Source of the DNA: Gnetum montanum
Taxonomy: Eukaryota > Streptophyta > Gnetopsida > Gnetales > Gnetaceae
DNA length: 64,000 bases
Direction of reading: 5' to 3'
Assembly: GCA_015680685.1 (NCBI GenBank)
Contig: MNCI01016482.1
Coordinates: 480,959 to 544,958 of the forward strand
This document shows positions 34,975-46,083 of the stretch, one piece after another. Numbering within the stretch: the first letter of the stretch is position 1; each line of letters starts with the position of its first letter. A program made the translations under genes and the position numbers. The notes beneath the pieces were generated by a model. The model saw only the letters and a list, made by a program, of their open reading frames with translations, was not told the DNA's origin and ran no database searches.

Positions 34975-35345
34975 AAACGCAAGGTAACAAACATCCGCTA
35001 CAATGTAAAATTGACAATGTTGTACACATCCGCTATGGCGTAAAATTGGCATTTCTTGCACGTGTCTGCCACGACGCTAAACTGGCAAAGCTTTCGATCA
35101 TTCGCCATGATGTGAAACTAGAAAGGTAAGCATCCGTCTACTGAGACGCTAAACCAGCATAGACTTGTTCCTAGGTCACAACATAAAACTGACACCCACA
35201 GCATGGTCTACTGGGACCATAAACTAGCTCTTCCATCATCCGCTACAACGTAAAACTAGCAAGCTTCAGTCTGCCTAGACTTTAAACTGGGACCACGGTC
35301 TGTTGAGACTTAAAACCAGCAACAACGGTCAACCAGGACTTAAAA
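34975..35345. repeat. Tandem repeats in the 3' UTR of element C, internal1
   Basis: About ten degenerate units of roughly 30-50 bp with the core CCGCTACGACGTAAAACTGGCA and variants. Variable tandem repeats in the 3' UTR are known from Tat-lineage elements. Internal2 has the equivalent at 48265-48650. Confidence 0.75.
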
Positions 35346-36516
35346 CTGGAATCCATCAATAGACAATCCATGAAGCAAGCAAGCGTGATCACTCTTGCAC
35401 TGCATCCCTACCAGATGGAATGGGTAAGGCATTAGAATAGATGCAATGCCGCTACCCCATCGACATCCTACTGATTCCTCAGATATGCCGAAAGGCATAC
35501 TACTAATCCCTTGGAGATTTCGCTACGATAGCCACTCTGTAGTTGCAACTCCTGGGGTCAACTTCATCGCTTGGGACCCCAAAGAAACTATGGTCATCCG
35601 TAGCCTCGATGGCCTCCACCCATCACCGCCATGAGACTTTGGCTTAGCAGATTCATCTGACTGGTTCTTTGCCCAGTCATTTGAGCAAGATGAATCTGGC
35701 TGTTGATGACAACTTCATGAATCGTGGCATCAACAAAGGGACCCTTGCTTCTATGGTCCCTTCTCTATGGTATACACTCTCTTTTTTGCTTCAAATAGCA
35801 CTTGTTTCAATAGCGTCCCTAGCGATTAGGAAGATTACTTTTTCTCTTTGTTCTCTGTTAGGTTTTGCAGGTTACTTACTACGATGGTGTTGATCAAGAA
35901 TGCATTCACTAGGAGGTGAGGTGTCACAGCGTTCTAAGGTGGCTTCTCAGGCTAGCCTGACTACTTGGAAGTGCAAACCCTATCTTTCCCTCCATCAGAC
36001 ACCTTACTTCACTTTCTCCTTCCCTTATCCTTACAACCACCTTTACCCTCTTCTTTTTCTTGTATAGGATGTGAGCATATAGTTAATTCTTTCTCACCAT
36101 CATGTCCATGAACTGGCATAACGCAACTCTCCTTATGGAATGTAAGTTAAAAAAAAAAGAATGTGAAAAGCTAGGTAAAATGGATGTAAAAAAACTCATC
36201 CAGGCCATACGAGCATAAAACAACTCGTCCATGCAAGCCCTTCATATGCAGAATAGCAGCGTAACCTCTCAGGAAAACACCTGTGAGAAAATGCCTAATG
36301 TCATGTTTGCAAAAGTTTCCTATTCACATGCTTGAGTCTTCCCCAAACCTCCCTCCTCTCACTTATTTAAGATCACTCCTATCCTCCTCCTCCCGCCTTC
36401 CAGGTTTGACACAATGACATCTGAGCAGTTACTGACGGATGCTGTTGATTTCTTTACCTCTCTAGTGTTTTGTATTCTTTGTCGATGTCTTTTGGGCAAG
36501 CCCTCCAAATGTCAAC
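35346..36516 (+). other. Element C internal1 3' region before LTR2
   Basis: Untranslated or weakly coding. Two small frames recur in internal2: 35446-35634 (core RYDSHSVVATPGVNF) and 35669-35893 (74 residues, hydrophobic C-terminus LCSLLGFAGYLL; counterpart 48963-49187). Their conservation may reflect only the recent shared ancestry of the two domains. A pyrimidine-rich tract at 35985-36065 ends in TTGTATAG, which looks like a splice acceptor. Confidence 0.45.
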
Positions 36517-36529
36517 AAAGAGGGGCCAT
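36517..36529 (+). promoter_or_regulatory. Element C polypurine tract before LTR2
   Basis: AAAGAGGGGCCAT immediately precedes TGAAACACC. The same tract stands before LTR3 (49823-49835). It would prime plus-strand DNA synthesis. Confidence 0.8.
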
Positions 36530-38078
36530 TGAAACACCATGAAATTTTGAGACCTCAACGGTTCAGTAAAATCTTGCGACTTAGGAAAGGATTTGCGACA
36601 AGTCGTGGCTCAACAAGTTCCCTTTTCAGCTAAGGGCCTGTTACACCATACTATGCAGTGCAACGTAATAGACTCTAGAGGAAAAAATAAGACAAGGGGT
36701 GCACAATGGCAAGTCTTCAACTTTGCAAGTTAGCTATCTTTCGAAAATTTTAACTTTTAGCATATTACGCCGCATTACGCAATGCAGCGTAACGTAGTGT
36801 AACGCAGCATAATGCAAGAGGATAGTCCATATAGTCGCAACAACAGAGATAGAAATTTGAGACCTCAATGCTTCAGCCAAATCTCAAGGCTCAGGCAAGG
36901 ATTTGCAACATGTCACACATCTCAGCAAGTTTTCTTTTTTCGGCTAAGGGCCTATTACACTACATTACACAGTGTAGCGTAATAAATCCTAGAAAGATTG
37001 AACAGAAACAAGAGAAGCACAATGACAACACTTCAATTTTTTGCAGGTTCGCTATGTTACGTCAAGTTATGCTATGCAGCGTAATGTAGCATAACGCAGC
37101 GTAAAGCAAGTAGATGATTGACTTAGTTGCAACCATGGAGATAACATAATTTAGGCATTAGTAGTTCTTATATCACAATACGCTCTCCAACATATTTCAG
37201 TGTAACCATAGAATAGTTTGTTACCAAAGCTCCAGCAAAAGCAGATTACGACACATTACACTTTAGAGCGTAATGCAGTGTAGCACCGCAAGCTTCAAAC
37301 ACAAACACATCAAGTCAACAGCATTTTGTAGGTTCAGGACACATGTCATCTAAACCGCATTTTTCTCCTGAGCCTAACCTTATAAATACTCCAGTTGACA
37401 AGGATCAAGGGGTTGGCAAAAAAAAATTTCTTGATTGCAAATTTTCTCTGTGAGAAATTTTCTTTCATTGGTAATTGTTGACAACTTTTAGCAAAGATTG
37501 ACAAGAGAACAAAAGAGGATTAACAATCGTAAGAACATCAAAAGTGATTGACAAGAATTTTTTATTAGAAACAGCTAGTTAGCGGACATTCTGCTTCGGC
37601 TCTGACTCCCTTGTGCCCAAATTGGCTAGAACAAGGTAGATCGACCTTTGCTTATTTCATCTTTAAATAGCTTTCCTATTCTTGGCACGCGATTTGTCTA
37701 AACTGAAGTCTGCCTGTAATCATTGTATCCAACATATTTTGTTTATAAGCTAAATCCCAAATCTCGTGATTGCACACTCTCTAAATCCAATTTATTGCAT
37801 CCTATCTACATAGATTTTGCAATCTCTTTGAATTGTTTACATCGTTCTCATTACCTCTAAGATTAACGATATCATATCTTCTCATTGAAATCGCCATCTT
37901 TCCATTTGATTATTACAAATTTTTACTAATTAAGTAAGTCCCTGTCTAATCGACAAGACCATTCAGGGCACCTCGGATTCGTCTTCTCCAGCACGGCCCT
38001 CGCATGGATCCAGGGTTGAAATTGTGTACATGGAACTCCGTTCGGTATTTCCAGCGACCAACGTTTTCCGTCGTTACA
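36530..38078 (+). repeat. Element C LTR2 (middle LTR)
   Basis: 1,549 bp, TGAAACACCATG to CGTTACA, aligned with LTR1 and LTR3. TATAAATA lies at 37381-37388. It is bordered by the internal1 polypurine tract on the left and the internal2 primer site on the right, so it serves both domains. Confidence 0.92.
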
Positions 38079-38084
38079 GTTTTC

Positions 38085-38102
38085 TGGCACTAGAAGGAGG
38101 GC
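38085..38102 (+). promoter_or_regulatory. Element C primer-binding site, internal2
   Basis: TGGCACTAGAAGGAGGGC, one base different from the internal1 site (TGGCGCTAG), and again six bases after the LTR. Confidence 0.7.
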
Positions 38103-38333
38103 CTGAAGCTCTGATCCACACTTTATGGGTAGCCCTGTAAGCTGTCTGTATCCATTTTTGATCGACGTAAATGTAATACCTCCGTGGCTGTTTACGAGAT
38201 TGTGTGGTGCAGATTGGTCACTTTGATGATTCCTTTGGAATCTTGTAGGGTAGAAAGCCTAGTTATTACCTTAGGTTGCCTTTGCACTTGCAATCTTTAT
38301 CCTTGTTATCATTACTCTTGAACTGCATAGAGA

Positions 38334-40740
38334 ATGGTTGCATCAACGACCATTTTTGACACTGCTAACCTCGAAAATCCTTGGACTCTACAAGTCACCT
38401 CTCCTATGGTCGAGCCGCCAACTAGTTCGGTGTGACCATGCTGATTCCTTAGACTCCAAAATAAGGACCCTGAGGGACATGCTCTGCGCAGGGACCATTA
38501 TAATTTCCTCTATGCTAAACTTGCGATGAATCTGCCCATGTATCCACAAGAACATAAAGAAAAATGAGAATATGAATTCATATACTGCAATGGAAAGAAA
38601 TTTATTCCTTCGCCTAACATCACTGTACCCCTGACAGACCAACAACAGTGGATCCTAGATCAAATGCTGATGGCTAGGACATCGATAGAGCAATGAGAGG
38701 AGTTGTTCCATGATAAATCACTTCATGACAGGTAGGACAATCTAGATTCCCACTTTGAGGGAGGTAGTCATGCTGATTTGGTTGTGGCCCCTCCCTCCAC
38801 AACGTCCCGCATAAATCTGTTGTTCATGGTCACCACACCCTTGACATTATCTAATGCTAACTGAGTCCCGCACTAGCCCCAGCTACATTTTCTCTCTCCA
38901 ACTACCCTCCCGACTGGTGCCCCATAACAAATCATTCCTCAACAGGTGCTGTTAGCTGATCCACCGCATCGTACACCTATGCCCATGTCACCATATCTAC
39001 ACGCAATACCTACTTCGCAATTACATACAATGCCTACATTCATCTTGACTCACATGATAGGACCCACTGCTACAGCATGGTGGGTTCCAAATATGTCCCT
39101 CATTGCGCATCCTACGTAGATGTCCCACCTCTCTCATCATCAAAACCAGGTCCTACAGGCACTAAACCCTGCTACCACACAAATAGTGTATCCCATGGCG
39201 CAGCTGATAGTGGTCGCCCCATCCGTGCCACCTACCAAGTGGTGGATGCTACAAGTGGCACCGCTTGCAAGAGCAATTCCAATAGCATCGCACATCAGCC
39301 AAGTTGCAGCCCCTATTCTACCACCCAATGTGGCTCCTCCTACCATTCCACAAACAACCTCATCATCTATGGGTCTAGATCAAGCCTTCTAGCTTTTTCA
39401 GACCCTTACTGAGGAAGTTAAACACCTCAAGGCTACCGGTTCTGACACAGTACAAGTCATGGAGTTTTACCATGATGATCCTATTAGTCTGGCAGTGCCT
39501 GTTTTGTCGTTACCTCCTAGGATGCCACTCCCCCATTTTACCAAATACAATGGGCAAGGCGATCCCAACGCCCATCTAGTCACTTTCAGGTCAAAGTCGT
39601 TTTTATTGCAACAATGGCCACATACTGTTATCCAAGTCTTTGCTACGTCCCTGATGAGTAAAGCTTTGGACTGGTATCGAGCACTCCCACGCTCTTCCAT
39701 CTCAACTTTGGAAGAGCTGTTAACTCAATTCATGACTTGTTTCAAGTACAACCTGAAACCAAAAGTCACACTGGATTAGCTCATGGAAGTCAAGCAAGAC
39801 CCACTTGAGTCAGTTCAAAAGTTTATACAGTGGTGGAGCGCCACCTTGAACAAAATCCGCGAACCCATTGCAGAGGCTCATTTGTTAGCAATTTTCAAGG
39901 GGGCAGTTAACAACTTTATCAAGTCTAAACTATATTACCTTGCTCCCCACTCCCTCAGCCAATCCTTCACTCAGACTAAGAGCATCTAAGACATGGTAGA
40001 GGCTAGCAAGGACCTAGCATATGTGGTCTACATTTCCCACAGCAAAAGTAAAGACAAAGGCAAAGCTACAACAACGAAAGTAGCAATAGTTACCGAGGGG
40101 GCCAAGAAGAAAAATAATAATAAGAAAGTATCTGCGGAGCCTACTAAGCCCACAACTAGCTCAAATAGCACCAACCAAGAAATTTCATCTGCCCCTGATG
40201 CACATCCACAGTCAAAGCCTAATTTTGAGCATAAAGACCGTTCAAAATATGCAGTTCTACTTGTAAAGCCTTCAGAACCTCTGAAGCAATTGTTGGGAAC
40301 TGGTCATATTCAACATAACAAGATATCTGAGGAGGATCTAAAACACCACAAACGACATTGTGAGTTGCTCAAGAATCCCTCCTTGGCCTTGCCAAATGAA
40401 CCACCAGTCCCCAAAAACTTTAGGCTGGACCGTTTCTATGACTATCACCAGTTGTGTGGTCACGACACGGATTACTACTGGGCATTGAAAGATGACATTC
40501 AACGCATGATCGATCAAGGTAAACTGATCTTAGATAGCAGTAGCTTGATCTGTTAGGAGAATCAATCCATGTATGTGTACCAAGATCCACTAAACAAAAA
40601 CAACGCAGGGTACACTATCAATGTAGTGGGTACGGAAAGCGATGGCCAAGCGCAACCAAAACAACCTTTTGTGCTACGCGTACCTCCTCGCTTATCTCAG
40701 ATGACAAGCCCATTGACATCAACAAGCATGGTTCAGTGAC
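38334..40740 (+). pseudogene. Element C internal2 gag
   Basis: ATG 38334 and the protease ORF at 41226-41855 are in the same frame, interrupted by nonsense codons. The Gag core 39459-39779 has LPPRMPLPHFTKYNGQGD, LLQQWPHTVIQVF, KALDWYRALP and ELLTQFMTCF. Stops at 39777 and 39987 precede an open segment to 40556. The C-terminus has the knuckle relic FYDYHQLCGHDTDYYWALK, with Tyr where Cys is expected. The stop after VTLD is shared with internal1, so it predates the duplication of the element. Function as in internal1. Confidence 0.87.
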
Positions 40741-41225
40741 AACCCTTCATTCTCTAGGTCCCATCTCCAACTGTTGTCCCACAGCCCACTATCGAAAAAG
40801 GCGCGGCCAAGACCGCGTCCACACCTAAGGCATCCTTTTTCATCAGGGTACCAAAGCCATCAGTTGCTCCCACTACGTAGGGAAAACCCTCTAAGTCAAT
40901 GGCCCAATCACAACCTAACAGGAAAGGAGAATGGCATATGATAGTTGATACATCCAAGGACCACCTTACACTGGGGTTTCCCAAGCCTAAGTCCCTTGCA
41001 TCGACGCCCTTGGCCCCACCCTCAAAAAAAGACGATGCTACACAAACGCAACCATATCCTCCCAACCTAAGAAAATGCAGCCCTCAACCAGAAACCATTC
41101 CTCCCTAAGAAATTCGTCTCCTAGGACGAATGGAAGAAGAGAAGGGTGATAAACAACTAGATCGTGAACGTGATCTCCTCAACACCTTTACGCAGGTTAA
41201 GCAGGCTCTGAAATAAAAAAATACA

Positions 41226-41855
41226 ATGTTGAGCCTCTATGACTTGCTGAAGACATCACAAAAGCATCATGAGGCCATGGTTCGCATGTTAATGTCCATA
41301 CCCGTAGATGAGAGCCTGCTAGCGGATGAACAAGCGATCCACTCCATCATGCTTCCCCTCGCTGTTGAACAACCTAAGCCTTCCCTACTAACTTTTCATG
41401 ATGAATCCATTAAAGATAACCCAGAGAAGGGTCAAGTGATAACAGTGCCTATGTTCATCACTATTTGGGTTGGTCAATATCAAATCTGGAAAGTACAGGT
41501 AGATGATGGAGTAGCTGCCAATGTCATTCCATACCCTATAGTGGATAAATTGGGTTTAATCGACCAAATCAGTCCCACGACAACGTCATGTTTAAGGTCA
41601 TTCAATGGGGCACAAGTGCAACTAAAAGGAACAGTACGTATTAACTTCGTAGCAGGGGACCAATTCCCCACAAACGTAGTGTTCATCATCGTCGAGGAGA
41701 TGTCTGGTTTCAACTTAATCTTGGGAAGATCCTGGTTGGCTCAACTAAGGGCATTCTCGTCACCTATCCATCAGGAGATCCATTTGCCCTATGTAGGAGG
41801 GGAAGTGATCATTCAGAGTGATAAGATAAACTCTCAAGCTATTAATAACGTATAA
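41226..41855 (+). CDS. Element C internal2 protease
   Basis: An open frame of 209 codons, in frame with the upstream gag. VQVDDGVAANVIPYPIVDKL holds the active-site DDG; LILGRSWLAQLRAF is the second conserved element. This is the most intact protease of the window. As in internal1, no RT follows directly; the antisense block comes next. The absence of the usual Ser/Thr in D-S/T-G may affect activity. Confidence 0.83.
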   Translation: MLSLYDLLKTSQKHHEAMVRMLMSIPVDESLLADEQAIHSIMLPLAVEQPKPSLLTFHDESIKDNPEKGQVITVPMFITIWVGQYQIWKVQVDDGVAANVIPYPIVDKLGLIDQISPTTTSCLRSFNGAQVQLKGTVRINFVAGDQFPTNVVFIIVEEMSGFNLILGRSWLAQLRAFSSPIHQEIHLPYVGGEVIIQSDKINSQAINNV

Positions 41856-42169
41856 ATGGAATAGGGTTCAGAAATCGAAAGCCCCAAGAATCAGTCTCCT
41901 ATCCCAATACTTGAACAAACCAAAATAGTGGCTAACGACAGCTTGATTTGGGCTGAACTACCTTTTCAGGAGGAAGATGATGGCGTAGGGGAGTGGAGTA
42001 ATAAGCCTCTTCATCCATACGCATCACCAAATCTAAAAGAAATTAAAAAGTAGTTGTGGAGCTAGTAAACGAACATGTTAGCGCGACACATCACGTTAGT
42101 CCACTTTGTTTACTATTACGCAATTTACGCTCTATCTCTTCGCATTGTCCTTATCACACTTCTTTCATA

Positions 42170-42405
42170 CACATCATGGCCTGAAATGGCCTTAAACTAT
42201 TTATGGCCCACCATGGCCTAAAATTGGCAAATGTAATTTACCCCTTTACACTTATGACTATTCAACCCGAAATGGCCATAAACTATTTACAGCCTACCAC
42301 GGCCTAAAAAAATTGGCAATTTTGTTTTTTTTCATTTACGCTTACGATGGACTGGCCTAAAATGACCTTAAACTATTAACAGCCCGCAGTGGCCTAAAAC
42401 ACATA
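42170..42405. repeat. Degenerate repeats beside the antisense gene, internal2
   Basis: Counterpart of 25970-26225: GGCCTTAAACTATTTATGG and related units, located just past the 3' end of the antisense gene remnant. Confidence 0.55.
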
Positions 42406-42679
42406 ACCTTTCTAACGATACACTTTCTTCCAAAAAAGAAAATTTTTTACAATCACATTGATTCAAGAACTATATTTTTTATTCCTTTTCATTACGATAA
42501 GATGTTTAGGCTAATATTTCCATGCTACACATCCCTTTTGCTACCATTTCCACCTATGTCATCCAACTCCACCTCTGCCTCATGAAAATCATCCTCGTAG
42601 GGACCTTCTTCGTAGGGTGCCTCTTCGTGGGGGAAATCCTCTTTGCAAGGCTCTTCCTCACAATATTTCTCTCTTGAGT

Positions 42680-45600
42680 TTAATCATCTTCATTACACTT
42701 CTCCTCATGGAGATCCTTTTCGTGAGGACCATCATCTTCATTACGCTCCTCCTTTTGAAGACCCTCTTCATGAGAACCATCATCTTCATTACGCTCCTCC
42801 TCATGAAGACCCTCTTCATGGGGACCATCATCTCCATTTTGCTCATCCTCATGAGGATCCTTCTCATTCCAATCCTACGGTTTGACATGATGCACACGTT
42901 AACATTACCATCAAAACTATGCATAACAAGAATGAAATAGTCCACAACTTACCTATGATGGTCCCACGTCAACTACGAAAGAACTCTGTTCCAAACCAAC
43001 CCACAGGTGTTGCATGATCTCTTCCTCGATAAGCTCAGACCAAATGCCATCTCCTAGATCAGTTCCTACCTTAACTTTTTCCTTCTCCACAGGAGTCCAT
43101 CGGGGTGGTTCAAGGAAGAAGGAAGGGACAGTGGTCTCCCCGCCAGGGATGAAATTTTCCTCTCTGGGGAAGCGCTTACTGTCACTTGCTCCTAAAACTT
43201 TTCGTATGTTCCAGAAGCACCGATGACATCAAGAAATAGTCAAAAGGACCGTGCTTCAACAGCAGAATCCTTGTAATGTTGGTAGTAGGTAGCACATTCT
43301 TGCTTATACATATGCTTATGGTCCTTCTATGTCTACCCCCATTCTTGGCCCATCGTGCTGAAATCCTTCCAGTCTTGGTTCTTCTGAGCTAGGAGATTCA
43401 TTTGCATCCTTTTCGCAATGAGTTTACAACTGGCTTGGACATTGTTTCTGACGACCATCCAATAGTGGGCGTAGTCAATTACAGTTGTTCGCCAATTCTC
43501 ATCATTGGCCTCTCGAGCTAGCAGAAATTCATTTTGAGACTCCAGGTCCTCAACCCTACCAGTTAGGAACATATTCTCCTTTTCTACTTTCTACAACCTC
43601 TTCCAAAGAGCTTCATTGACGTTCTGGCACTTCCATAAAGAGTGGGTAGAGCATAACGCACATTTATGCATTTCATCGTAAAGGCTGTGTGGCACTTCGG
43701 TTAGCTTCGGTGAGGGTTCAGGGGCGATGTCCAAGTCAACGAGCTCTTTGGGATTCCATCTGAGGCAAGATCCTATAACATAAAAATAATACTGAGATGC
43801 AATAAAATGATACAATATCGTAATGCCAACAATCCCCATGTTATAACACTTGCGTACCAATCTCAGGGTCGATTCGCTCTAAACGGTCGATCATATCCTT
43901 AGAAATACCTTCCATAAAGGCAAATTTATTAGGGGCCTCACCCCAATGCTGAGTGGGTGCCGCTGATAAGGACACAACACCAGCGTCAGAAGTACCTATT
44001 ATGTAAAAAAAAAATAGGTTAGATACAGTATGATAGACATAAAGGATAATTGAGACATTACGATAATGCAAAAATCAATCCAACAAAACCCTCAATGGTA
44101 GTAACGTAAGGCTACCCTCTGAGGAAAAGTCAAACTCACTAGTGACAAGCTGTTCCTCTTTTCCCAGCTCATCCAAAAGGACTTTAGCATCCTCTACTTC
44201 CATCTCTTCTTCACGCACAGGAACCTGTGTGCCACCTGCATTACTAGCAAGGGCCTCCTTTTCCAAAATTGGGGTCCCTTCTTCACATCGTATGACTATT
44301 GCTCCTCTTTCAGGGGTCAACTCCTCTATATTTTTCACTTTGTCTACTAAAAAATAGTTAATCGAAACACTTACAAACGCTACACGACACCACATCTATA
44401 TGCAACATAAGAAATATATAAACTAATTACATATCTCTTTACTTACCAGCTAGGGGATCGTTCCTGTGAAACTTAATTTGCAACCTCTTTCCCTCTATGT
44501 CCGTCGGACCAGTGGACTCCACGGTAGGACGATGTTTTTTCCACTGGACTGATGAATCCACTATATCTGCTGCAAGGAATTTCCCCCTCGACACACTACC
44601 GATGTAAGAAGGGAGTGCTCCACCGATCTTATCCTGGCCCCGTGTACGAGGCATTGCCAAAATCTTAGTCGTAAGTGAAAGTGAATCCCTAATGCCTTCA
44701 GGGGAATCTTACGATCGGGTGGTGCCAAAAACCTGAGAAATCCATAGTTTGGAAATCTGGTTATGATCCTAATGCACCCAGATTCCATCCCTCTAAACCA
44801 CCAAAAATTTGGCAAAATTCCGAAAGCAAGCTATAAAGAAGATGAAATGCACGTTGAAGCAAGACTCAAGCTTCTTGCAAAGCTTGACCATTTCAGCCTG
44901 CAAGCCTTCATTGAAGTAGCTAGACCAATTATACCATGTTCCCTCCTCCATAACCTCTCACATGATCCAAGCTTGCTCTATGGTAAGGATTCTACCCTGG
45001 GAAAGCAACTTGGGAAAGGCGTGGGCTCGGAAGAGGGGATAAATGGTATGAGCCACCTCCAACTCGATTTTATTAGCAGGGATTCCTTTCACGTTCTTGT
45101 TAACCCCTAGCCACTCCTCTATCTCCTTATGGTGCTTAGAACTCCTCTTTTACTTTTCTTCTACCAAAAGGCCATTAGAGGGAATGCCAAAAATGTTAGC
45201 GAATAGTCAAGCGTCAATATCAAAACTTACACGCACGTTACGCATGCGTATGTAAAGACGCTCGACTTCTTTGCTAAAGGTGTTAACTAGGGTTAACATT
45301 TCGCCTGTGGTGATGTCAGGGGTTACAGCCAAAAATAGCTCCATTAGCCCAACTTCTTGGAGGTTACTGATTAGGACAGCTGGGGTCACACTATGGCTGA
45401 GCCAATGTTGCATTTCTTTTATATCGCCAAAATGAAACAAAAGACTGCTCGCTTCACACCCGGAGGCCATAACCATAATCTCCCGTGATTCCCTAACTGT
45501 AAACATAAAACAAAGGTTTAGAAAATATAGCAAAATAAAGTGATTTTATACATTGCTTCCATCCCATAAGATTGTACAATGAACCACACATAGCGTAATT

Positions 45601-46083
45601 TACCGCATCTGAAAGGCGAGGGAAACAGTGGGATTTTCTCTTGCATGTTTGCGACAATGAGAGGATAGTCCAAAGTCCATTCCTTATCGAGCCACTTGAG
45701 TCTTTTACACTTCGAAAATAATTTGACATAGTGAGTAGGGTAATGTCGAATTTCAAGTTCTAATTGTCCCATAACACCAGCGCGCACATTGTTAATAGAG
45801 GTGAACTCCTTTATGGCCATTTCGGTCATAGACAATGTATCTGTATCACCCTGGAGACCATCATTATTGATGAAAAACCTACATCACAGAATGTAGACAA
45901 TTTTTTACACTAGACACAAATTCAAAAAATGGTTAGCATATCATGACATCGTCGAAACACTTACCTGCCTGCATAATACACAATCCCAGGTGGATTCTGG
46001 AAGTAGGTTGTAAGATGACGAGCCACGAACAGATTGTTGTAGGTGTGATAACAATTAAACCTAGGCATGTCCCAAATCCAAGA
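42680..46083 (-). pseudogene. Antisense intron-bearing gene, internal2 (5' part deleted)
   Basis: Exons match internal1: 45965 up to the deletion at about 46083 (exon 4, truncated), 45878-45550, 45496-44447, 44346-44116, 43995-43858, 43772-42953 and about 42874-42680. Exons 5 to 9 have exactly the lengths of internal1 (329, 1050, 231, 138 and 820 nt), with no frameshift between copies. Donor GTAGCC at 44115 is intact where internal1 has GC; conversely the exon 5 donor is changed from GT to AT. Two TGA/TAG codons of internal1 exon 6 are sense here (CGA, CAG). TAG codons at 43327, 43333 and in exon 6 are shared. Exons 1-3 are lost in a deletion that also removed most of RT. Confidence 0.7.

Noticed and set aside
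20355-38078. Two independent C elements inserted side by side
   Set aside because: LTR2 lacks its own target duplications, and the CTAGG pair lies only at the outer ends.
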